Shown: one piece after another, positions 8,901-14,122 of the stretch
Numbering within the stretch: the stretch's first letter is position 1
Layout of the letters: every line of letters begins with the position of its first letter
Assembly: GCA_910587135.1 (NCBI GenBank)
Contig: CAJULF010000008.1
Location: forward strand, 63,199-84,148
Direction of reading: 5' to 3'
Source: an uncultured Oscillospiraceae bacterium
GTDB lineage: Bacteria > Bacillota > Clostridia > Oscillospirales > Ruminococcaceae
Length of the DNA: 20,950 nt
The notes under the pieces: model-generated
Databases searched by the model: none
What the model was told of the DNA's origin: nothing
The model's input: only the letters and a program-made list of their open reading frames with translations
Program-made: the position numbers and the translations under genes

Positions 8901-9705
8901 TGAAGATATGCGAGGCTGCCGCAGCTTTGCTGAAATAACCGAGAGCGGGGAGTTTACGGGAGCGATAGCGGGGCAGGGAAACGGTGAACTTTCATCCAAT
9001 GCCTTTGTGGAAAACGGTATGGGTGCGGTGGATGGAGTAAGCTACCGCGGAAAAGCTTTTCCCGTGCCTTATGAAAAAATGCTCACACTGTCCGATGTTC
9101 CCGGGGAATTCAGCATAATGAAGCTGATTTTCATGGCGGACGGTGAGATAGTGGACACGCTTGAATACTCCTATGGCGACAGCGTAAGGGATACGGATAT
9201 TCCCGATATTCCCGCCAGAAGCGGCAGCTTTGCGGAATGGGAGGAGTTTGACGGTGAGGATCTGCGCTTCGGAAAGATAATCAACGCGGTTTACAGTAAT
9301 CTTGTTACCGCTATCGCTTCCGAGGTATGCCGCGACGATGGGCTTCCCGTTTTTATCGTCGAGGGAAGCTACGGCAGCGAGAGCCTTATCGCGGAGCGGC
9401 GTGACGTCGCATGGCAGGTGACCGTACCTGATGACGGCGCGGAAAGCCATCTTATAAGATATTACACCGAGGGTGAAAATCAGGACATATATGTCAATGG
9501 TGAACGGGTTGATTCCGAACGTGACGGGCGTTATCTTGTATTCAGAACAAATCTGCTGAATTTTGAGGTCACGACTGCCGATAAACCTTTCAACTTTCTT
9601 CCGCTTATCTATGCGGGTAGCGGGGTTGCGGTTCTGGCAATAATCATAATAATTGCGGTGACAATCCGCAAAAGAAAAAAAGCCGTTGTAAAATCGGGGC
9701 GGTGA
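5974..9705 (+). CDS. GLUG-repeat surface protein with long internal coiled coil and C-terminal anchor
   Basis: A 1243-residue secreted, membrane-anchored protein. Signal peptide about 1-27 (ending PVYA), then GLUG-type repeats at about 40-310 (GGVAGVN, GGIAGVN, GGIVGEN, GGIAGYS, GGIVGRQ, GGIVGQ). From about 310 to 834 the sequence becomes heptad-like, rich in Asp, Glu, Ser, Leu, Ile and Met, and is predicted coiled coil. GLUG repeats resume at 835-1025 (GGIVGTM, GGIVGEM, GGVAGN, GGIAGRA). A smaller domain follows, with a single TM helix near 1208-1230 and a basic tail (RKRKKAVVKSGR). Start ATG 5974 lies inside the end of the transporter gene. The coiled coil emerging from a beta-rich domain recalls the long extracellular coiled coils of YhgE/Pip-type proteins, but I claim no homology. 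Likely an extracellular partner of the MMPL transporter; function unknown. Confidence 0.85.
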   Translation: MNRRTAAVLAALMLLSEPMFVSVPVYAQTAVRQENAADTISISTAEEFAEFAKNCTLDSYSVGKVFVLKSDINLMGTGIKPVPSFGGTFDGNGHTISGLSVSEDISVAGLIRYIEKSGTVKNLNVSGRLTPSGTAEKCGGVAGVNRGRIVNCSFTGVILGNERCGGIAGVNESEGMISGCSSSGRIQAEHFAGGIVGENRGYIRTSENGCSVNTLADDESLELSDLSVNDLYSTESFSDVTDAGGIAGYSDGSVQNCKNLGAIGYPHVGYNIGGIVGRQEGYISGCENYGTVNGRKDIGGIVGQAEPHLMISYSQSRADELSDSLDELNSLIDKTIDDMESRGDVISGNFSGINSSLDNIRGKSDAMMTEAERIINADVDSVNELSSRVSDLIDMLSPVADSVSDSADMLADGFDELSQAGELLAESLGELDEGTAIIFDSLDDISGMITELQRASEAVGSALESLRNGLGDPRKMEDAINALEDDISALKFAVDSISKNTAELLSSLDGFINSAETEAAADKIKDALEAISSASTRLSDDLDRLSEALKNISDRLSDITEIPDDPDSVGGIFGDDYQKYLDEIKEMLKDGTLKEAVEATTAVFNDLSDMANAMSELSEGVSDMINSRAIERFKRQISSISRDIMDDVEYIDRITGSGATFPDTDIDELYAVIDYLKSASDSMTSSGDYAKRAVDMVKSAWEDLDDAAADAVAAAYCASDASVSMRDASNRLGDAVDEVGDIIDFFADKPDIVFVGADDGFIESRESLSASLESLTKELEQLNGSASGMGDIFAEDLRAINEQCRKIKEIIFEIIDEIRDTTIDAEEYTEDISESDQQGYADGKIHACLNYGGINGDLNIGGIVGTMGVDNSFDPESDTAEAIGERSLNFMYMLRTVVRDCSNYGTVIAKKNAVGGIVGEMSTGCVIGCGGFGDVSSASGGYVGGVAGNSLSKIVSSSAMCRLSGGDYVGGIAGRAEDMRGCRSFAEITESGEFTGAIAGQGNGELSSNAFVENGMGAVDGVSYRGKAFPVPYEKMLTLSDVPGEFSIMKLIFMADGEIVDTLEYSYGDSVRDTDIPDIPARSGSFAEWEEFDGEDLRFGKIINAVYSNLVTAIASEVCRDDGLPVFIVEGSYGSESLIAERRDVAWQVTVPDDGAESHLIRYYTEGENQDIYVNGERVDSERDGRYLVFRTNLLNFEVTTADKPFNFLPLIYAGSGVAVLAIIIIIAVTIRKRKKAVVKSGR

Positions 9706-9735
9706 TAAAAAACCGAGGTCTGTGTCTCCCGTGGG
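9706..9735. other. Short gap between the GLUG gene and element B-outer
   Basis: Thirty bases after the GLUG protein stop codon, with a weak imperfect hairpin (ACCGAGG against CCCGTGGGT). The segment may be a diverged counterpart of the hairpin-like bases 10143-10165 beyond the element, but by eye the match is only a little over half. Confidence 0.3.
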
Positions 9736-9842
9736 TCAGCTTTTTGAAAAAGCCTATTGACAAGGCAATATCGGCGCATTAAATTTCAAAAAGTTCACAT
9801 TTGCCGAATGGCAAATGTGAACGGTTTCCGGCAGATATACTC

Positions 9843-9863
9843 CGTGCTGCTTTGCAGCATTTC
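9843..9863. repeat. Duplicated target hairpin, left copy
   Basis: A 21-base segment containing the perfect hairpin TGCTGC-TTT-GCAGCA. It recurs at 10055-10075 with one mismatch and flanks copy B-inner, as a target-site duplication would. Confidence 0.8.
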
Positions 9864-10054
9864 AGACTGTATATAAAGGTTGACCTAAAGCGGATTATTT
9901 AAAAAAATTTCAAAATTTCCGCAAGCACGCGCCGTTCGCTGCGCTCACTCCGCGCGTTTGCGGAAACCGGTCATAATTTGCACAGCAAATTATGACGCTT
10001 TTTGAAATTTCATGCGCCGACATTGCGCGGCAAATAGGCTTTTTCTACAAGCTG
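9864..10054 (+). mobile_element. Hairpin-associated small mobile element, copy B-inner (forward, complete, nested)
   Basis: A complete 191-bp copy. Left end AGACTGTATATAAAGG with GTTGACC following; outer stem AAATTTCAAAA (9905-9915) with TTTTGAAATTT (10000-10010). Arm 1 is an imperfect GC-rich hairpin with ends CCGCAA and TTTGCGG (9919-9963). Arm 2 is a perfect 12-bp AT-rich hairpin, GTCATAATTTGC (9970-9981) with 9985-9996. The right-end module ends CTTTTTCTACAAGCTG. It lies in the tip of arm 1 of copy B-outer, between two copies of that tip hairpin (9843-9863 and 10055-10075), so it inserted after the outer copy. Confidence 0.82.
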
Positions 10055-10075
10055 CGTGCTGCTTTGCAGCACTTC
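10055..10075. repeat. Duplicated target hairpin, right copy
   Basis: Second copy of the 21-base hairpin segment at 9843-9863; 20 of 21 bases match. Confidence 0.8.
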
Positions 10076-10254
10076 GCATGCCTGCCGGAAATTTTGAAAT
10101 TTTTTAAATAATTAGCCTTAGGTCAACCTTTATATACATTCTTCAGCGGGATATATCTCCGGCGCTTTTTAGTTTTAAAAGCCGCATATGTCATAATTTT
10201 AACATAATATAAACCTTTCTATGAAAAAAAATTGTGAAAAAGTTATAAATTCTA

Positions 10255-10283
10255 TTGACACTTTACTTTTATTTTGGTATAAT
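10255..10283 (+). promoter_or_regulatory. Sigma-A type promoter of the FtsK-like gene
   Basis: Exact TTGACA (10255-10260), 17-bp spacer, exact TATAAT (10278-10283). The leader that follows would be about 98 bases before the start codon at 10389. Confidence 0.85.
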
Positions 10284-10291
10284 TACAATAT

Positions 10292-10388
10292 GGGCTGATA
10301 AGAGGTATGCGTGACTGTCGGCGAATGTCACAAGCCCGCGCGTATTTCCTTAACGTCTTGTATTTTAAAGAACTTAAGGAGAATGGAA
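10292..10388 (+). promoter_or_regulatory. Structured mRNA leader that can pair the ribosome binding site
   Basis: Two hairpins can be drawn. The first has base GGGCT (10292-10296) with AGCCC (10333-10337) and inner GTGAC (10311-10315) with GTCAC (10327-10331). The second has TCCTTAA (10347-10353) with TTAAGGA (10374-10380), a 2x2 internal loop, TCTT (10356-10359) with AAGA (10368-10371), and an 8-base loop. The second includes nearly all of the AAGGAG ribosome binding site (10376-10381), so folding would block translation of the FtsK-like gene. I do not recognise a known riboswitch class. Confidence 0.55.
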
Positions 10389-13300
10389 ATGTCAGAAAAA
10401 TTGGTGAATGATGTACTGGAAAAATTTTTTGCTCTGGGTGAAGAGCACAAGAAAATAACCGATGAATCCGCGGAGGCTCGTAAAGAGTACGAGGATTATT
10501 GCATTTCCAGCGACGCCGATCTTGATAAAAAAACGGGGGAAATACTGAAAAAAGTAAGCGGTATGGATTCCCTTATGCAATATGCCAGAGAACACGCTAC
10601 CGATCTTGAAGAGGCTACCGCTCCCTTTGAGACCTCGGAAGGCGCGCTGGAAAGTCTGCGCCAGAAAATCGCGCTGGATTCCAGAAACGACCCCAACGCC
10701 GAAACGCTTTATACCAAGGCTTCGGGGCAGAAGCTGCTGTTCCAGCAGGAGATAGAGCGCGTCCGCAGCCTTATCAACGGAAGCAAGGTTCAGGCGAAAA
10801 GGATGTATGATTCCACAATGGACAAGCTGAACGAAAAGCGCTCAAAGCATCTTGATTCTTTTAAGTCGTTTATAATGTCTGAGGAGATCAAGGTTTATCT
10901 TAAGAACCTTTCAAACGACGCTTTCGCGTTTAACAGCTCGGGCATGGCGCAGTTGTCGGAAATAAGGGAGATCAGTCTGGGTCAGAGAAGAGTAAGGCTT
11001 CCCGTTCCCGAGGATCTGGAGCAGGAACTGTCCATTACGACGGAAGGCATTTTCAATTCTGCATCAAAGACCATAAACGCGCCGTTTTCTATTCCTGTCG
11101 ATAAAGGCAGTGTGCTTTATGTGGATTTTGACGAGCGCAACGAATCCTATATGATGGGCGGTATTCAGCGATTTCTGCTTAATACTGTAAAGTATTTGGG
11201 CGGCAATCTTGACGGCATATTTTTCCTTGATCCGATAAAATACAACGCGGAGGGTCTTGGGCATATAGGCGCACTTTCCAAGGGCGCAAACGCTTTTGTG
11301 ACCCTGCCCGAGTCCGGGGCTGCCGCCGAGGAGGGTCTTAACGCGATAACGTGCGGGCTTTCCTCCGTTACCAATATTAAGGGTGTAAGACGTGTTATGG
11401 TTTTCAGGAGTTTTCCAGAGGGCTACAACGCGGATATGACGGATAAGATAAAGAAAATTTGCGAGAACGCCGAAAGCAGCGGAATATGTGTTGTACTGAC
11501 CCATAAGGCTGATGTAGACGGTGGAGAAGCCGAAAAGGCGGTTCGTTCGGTGGCGACAACTATCAGAAGCAGAAACGGCGGATTTTATCTGGAATCCACG
11601 CGCGAGGGCATATTGTGGTACTCTGCGCCCGCGAGCATTCCCGACGAGGTAAGGCGCACATATATTGAGCAGCGAAGAGCCGCTGAGCCGAAGCCTGTTG
11701 CCGAGGTACATATGCCCGAAGCACATATCGCCGAAGTAAAACCTGTAGAGCAAGCTGCCGTCGAGGTGTCTGCCAAGCCTGCTTGGACAGAAGAGCAACC
11801 CGCGGAAGCCGCTCCTGAGGAAACTGTTACTGCTTTGAGTGACACCAAGGAAGAAAATCACGCAGATGAGGCGGCGGAGGAAGTCGATTTATTAGAGGAA
11901 GCCGCTGAATCGGAGGATACCGCGGAGGAGCAGTCCGACACCGAAACGAAGGAATTTGAAGAGAGCACGGAGAGTGAAGCTGAGGTGACCGAGTTTCCTG
12001 CCGAGGAGCGGGAGGCAACGGACAAAGCTTACGTCAAGGGCGTTCGCGGCATGAAGATACCCTTTGGCGCGGACGGAGCGTTTGAGCTTAGTTTTGGCGA
12101 CAGTCCTGTTTATATTACCGCAAAAACCGCAGAGCGCGGGAGGATTCTCCGAAATTTGATAGACGGAATCGCCGCGTTTGTACACCCCGACGACACGGAA
12201 CTGTGGCTGATCGATATGACCATGACCGCGATGCTGAAATACGCGGAAAATACTCCGCCTCACATAAGATACCTTGTACTTGATGATAATTCGGGAACGG
12301 CGTTCGGAATAATGGACAGGCTTGACGAGGTTGTCAGAAAAAGAGCCAATCTGTTCCGCGGCAGATGGGAGGACTTTACGGAAGTGCCGGCGGAAATTTA
12401 TATGCCCGAGATACTTGTTGTGGTCAACGGATTTTCGGGTATCGACCGTCAGTATGTTTATGGAGGATTAGCAGCAAGGCTTGCGGATATTGCCGAAAAG
12501 GGAAGAGCTTACGGAGTGCGCTTTGTGATAGCGGATAGCTCCGAACCGGAGTGTCGCGGCGAGAACAGCGTTATTATAACCTCTGCGGGCAGCACGGCAA
12601 AGATCAGAATGGCGGAAAAACGGGAGGTAAGCGTGCGCATTGCCGATGAGAACGCTTTGGTATGGGAAAGTCTTACTCCTGTGGACATTTATGCTACCGA
12701 TGATAATACGGTTTACCTTGATAAGAAAACGCTTGTTTCGGATAAAAGCATTTTCCGCTCTTTTGAAAGCCGCCGCGCGGAATTTGAGGAGATGATATCT
12801 CTGAAGTCCGTGGGCGATATGCCGCTGTTTATGGGCGAGCCTTTTGACCTTTGCGAGATATCGACCGCGACCTTGTATACGGGATTTGCGCAGAATATTC
12901 TTGTTTCCGCTTCCGCGGAGGACAGAGCCTATGCGGCTCTCGTGCTGCTGTCAATAACTTCGTCGCTGACCATGCAGGACATACCGTTTGAGGTTTTCAC
13001 TGCCGAAAGGAATGCTCTGTACGGTTATCTGAGCGAAAATACTCCCTCGGACGCGGAGATCATAAGCGAGGGAACGGAAAAGGTTTGCGGGCGGATAAGC
13101 AGCATTGCGCACGCGCTCGCCGAAAACAAATCCGATAACAGGTTTGTTGTGATTTTCGGTATCGGCGATCTGATATCCGAAATGACGACACTTGGCGAAA
13201 CAGGTCAGCAGGCACTGCGTGATCTTTCACTTATTATAGAGAGAGGCTCAAGGTCGGGTTATCACCTTGTGGCGGTAATTAACGAGGAGGAGCTTGAAAG

Positions 13301-13496
13301 TTTTGGTATATCTCCCACAATGTTCGCTCACAAGTTCAAATGCTTTGGAACAGCGGAGAGAGCTGTTCAGTATGATAACGGAGAAACCGAAACATTCTTT
13401 ATGCCATACTTGCATAAAGGCATAACGCTGGATTGCTTCGAGGTGGATGACAGCGGAGAGGTTATCGCGGCATTTCCCGAGGGACTTTTGCTGTAA
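10389..13496 (+). CDS. FtsK/EssC-like three-domain protein with degenerate ATPase motifs
   Basis: A 1035-residue soluble protein. Residues 1-165 look coiled coil. A first FtsK-like domain spans about 225-450 (KGSVLYVDFDE near 239, IFFLDP, RRVMVFRSFPEG near 334, SSGICVVLTH). An acidic, Ala/Glu-rich linker covers 440-545. A second FtsK-like domain spans about 550-810, with the typical ELWLIDMTMTAMLKYA, PPHIRYLVLDD, a KRANLFRG-like segment and GRAYGVRFVIA. A third spans about 814-1035 (NILVSASAED, RFVVIFGIGDL, SGYHLVAVIN). In domain 2 the Walker A position reads TAKTAERGR (577-585), with no GKS/T, and the Walker B position reads LVVVNGF (676-682), with Asn-Gly for Asp-Glu; domains 1 and 3 show no P-loop either. 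Start ATG 10389 has AAGGAG 7 bases upstream; an in-frame GTG at 10311 has no such site. Probably a non-hydrolysing scaffold; role unknown. Confidence 0.72.
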   Translation: MSEKLVNDVLEKFFALGEEHKKITDESAEARKEYEDYCISSDADLDKKTGEILKKVSGMDSLMQYAREHATDLEEATAPFETSEGALESLRQKIALDSRNDPNAETLYTKASGQKLLFQQEIERVRSLINGSKVQAKRMYDSTMDKLNEKRSKHLDSFKSFIMSEEIKVYLKNLSNDAFAFNSSGMAQLSEIREISLGQRRVRLPVPEDLEQELSITTEGIFNSASKTINAPFSIPVDKGSVLYVDFDERNESYMMGGIQRFLLNTVKYLGGNLDGIFFLDPIKYNAEGLGHIGALSKGANAFVTLPESGAAAEEGLNAITCGLSSVTNIKGVRRVMVFRSFPEGYNADMTDKIKKICENAESSGICVVLTHKADVDGGEAEKAVRSVATTIRSRNGGFYLESTREGILWYSAPASIPDEVRRTYIEQRRAAEPKPVAEVHMPEAHIAEVKPVEQAAVEVSAKPAWTEEQPAEAAPEETVTALSDTKEENHADEAAEEVDLLEEAAESEDTAEEQSDTETKEFEESTESEAEVTEFPAEEREATDKAYVKGVRGMKIPFGADGAFELSFGDSPVYITAKTAERGRILRNLIDGIAAFVHPDDTELWLIDMTMTAMLKYAENTPPHIRYLVLDDNSGTAFGIMDRLDEVVRKRANLFRGRWEDFTEVPAEIYMPEILVVVNGFSGIDRQYVYGGLAARLADIAEKGRAYGVRFVIADSSEPECRGENSVIITSAGSTAKIRMAEKREVSVRIADENALVWESLTPVDIYATDDNTVYLDKKTLVSDKSIFRSFESRRAEFEEMISLKSVGDMPLFMGEPFDLCEISTATLYTGFAQNILVSASAEDRAYAALVLLSITSSLTMQDIPFEVFTAERNALYGYLSENTPSDAEIISEGTEKVCGRISSIAHALAENKSDNRFVVIFGIGDLISEMTTLGETGQQALRDLSLIIERGSRSGYHLVAVINEEELESFGISPTMFAHKFKCFGTAERAVQYDNGETETFFMPYLHKGITLDCFEVDDSGEVIAAFPEGLLL

Positions 13497-13507
13497 AACG
13501 TAAAATA

Positions 13508-13532
13508 GGGCGCTCCCGTTTTTGGGGAGCGC
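13508..13532 (+). terminator. Terminator-like hairpin after the FtsK-like gene, proximal copy
   Basis: A 25-base hairpin 11 bases after the stop codon, arms GCGCTCCC and GGGGAGCGC around a T-rich loop. It is repeated exactly at 13725-13749, on the far side of copy C. No T-tract follows; the element begins at once. Confidence 0.65.
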
Positions 13533-13724
13533 TCAGTCTGTAGAAAAAGCCTATTTGCCACGCAATGTCGGCGCATTAAATTTCAAAAAGTCGTGCGTTT
13601 GCGAACGCAAACGCGCGGTTTCCGTTAGGCATGCGGAGTGAAGCGAAGCGGAACGGAGTATGACTAACGGAAATTTTGAAATTTTTTAAATAATTCGCCT
13701 TTGGTCAACCTTTATATACAGTCT
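13533..13724 (-). mobile_element. Hairpin-associated small mobile element, copy C (reverse, complete)
   Basis: A 192-bp complete copy in reverse orientation, between two identical 25-bp hairpins. The plus strand opens TCAGTCTGTAGAAAAAGCC (right end inverted) and closes GGTCAACCTTTATATACAGT followed by CT (left end inverted). The outer stem is AAATTTCAAAA (13578-13588) with TTTTGAAATTT (13674-13684). Arm 2 is a 12-bp GC-rich hairpin (13592-13603 with 13606-13617). Arm 1 has base CCGTTAG (13622-13628) with CTAACGG (13664-13670). The reverse complement of arm 1 is nearly the same as arm 1 of copy A, while arm 2 is different in sequence but equally well paired. No coding capacity. Confidence 0.85.
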
Positions 13725-13749
13725 GGGCGCTCCCGTTTTTGGGGAGCGC
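13725..13749 (+). terminator. Terminator-like hairpin, distal copy
   Basis: Exact 25-base duplicate of 13508-13532, followed by CTTTATATATTGCTTCTTTC, a moderately T-rich tail. Likely the original end of the FtsK-like transcript, separated from its gene by copy C. Confidence 0.65.
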
Positions 13750-14036
13750 CTTTATATATTGCTTCTTTCTTCGGGTCTGATGGGGGAACTCATTACGGCA
13801 TAAGTTCTTCAATACATTATTTATAATTATATCATTTTACGGGTAAAATAGCAATATCAACCGTAATTTAATAATATTATTGTATTTGTGCGCGGTGTGC
13901 TGTATGCTCTTGCAAATGTGCCAGAAAGTTTGTTTTTTGCCTTTGGTAAATATGCATATAATGAATGGAAAAAAGCGGATTTTTAAAAAAATATATAAAA
14001 TTTGCAATTTTTTAAAATAAAACTTGCAAAAAGCTA
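13750..14036. other. AT-rich gap upstream of gltB
   Basis: No convincing gene or RNA. The only small structure seen is GAACT...AGTTC (about 13785-13810). The minus-strand reading here (13837-14091) is a low-complexity Phe/Ile/Lys string with no recognisable features and is not called. Confidence 0.5.
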
Positions 14037-14074
14037 TTGACAATATGAAATATATGTGATAAAATATTTCATAT
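14037..14074 (+). promoter_or_regulatory. gltB promoter overlapped by an 11-bp palindrome
   Basis: TTGACA (14037-14042), 17-bp spacer, TAAAAT (14060-14065). A perfect 11-bp inverted repeat ATATGAAATAT (14043-14053) and ATATTTCATAT (14064-14074) fills the spacer and covers the end of the -10 and the likely start site. A repressor bound there would block the promoter; the regulator cannot be named. Confidence 0.7.
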
Positions 14075-14078
14075 ACCG

Positions 14079-14099
14079 ATACCGTGTACATAACGGTAT
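14079..14099 (+). promoter_or_regulatory. Short hairpin in the gltB leader
   Basis: Perfect 7-bp inverted repeat ATACCGT (14079-14085) and ACGGTAT (14093-14099), just before the purine-rich ribosome binding region (AGGAAGGG 14101-14108, AAAGGG 14109-14114). Could be a 5' stabilising hairpin or part of control. Confidence 0.45.
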
Positions 14100-14122
14100 G
14101 AGGAAGGGAAAGGGATATACTT

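Larger units (their letters stand above)
9736..10143 (-). mobile_element. Hairpin-associated small mobile element, copy B-outer (reverse, split by copy B-inner)
   Basis: Read on the minus strand, its conserved left end is at 10121-10143 and its right end at 9736-9754. The outer stem is AAATTTCAAAA (9781-9791) with TTTTGAAATTT (10092-10102). Arm 2 is a perfect 13-bp hairpin, 9793-9805 with 9810-9822. Arm 1 has base CCGGCAG (9828-9834) with CTGCCGG (10082-10088), and its tip is interrupted by the second element at 9864-10054. Without the insert and one hairpin duplicate it would be just under 200 bp. Arm 1's interior runs in the opposite direction to that in copies A and C. No coding capacity. 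Confidence 0.78.

Noticed and set aside
10311..10388. Upstream GTG start for the FtsK-like gene
   Set aside because: It would put the leader hairpins and the AAGGAG site inside the coding region; there is no ribosome binding site before the GTG, whereas ATG 10389 is well placed.
10389..13496. Type VII secretion system around the EssC-like gene
   Set aside because: The protein has no membrane segments or FHA domains and there is no WXG100, EsaA, EssA or EssB-like gene in the window.
2843..13724. CRISPR array
   Set aside because: The repeated hairpin segments are dispersed between genes and in both orientations; there is no regular repeat-spacer spacing and no cas gene.
13837..14091. Minus-strand 84-codon reading upstream of gltB
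   Set aside because: Low-complexity Phe/Ile/Tyr/Lys string from AT-rich DNA; overlaps the gltB promoter and palindrome.
13750..14122. Riboswitch or T-box upstream of gltB
   Set aside because: The promoter lies only about 55 bases from the start codon, and no specifier or known aptamer pattern could be recognised; only a 7-bp hairpin is present.
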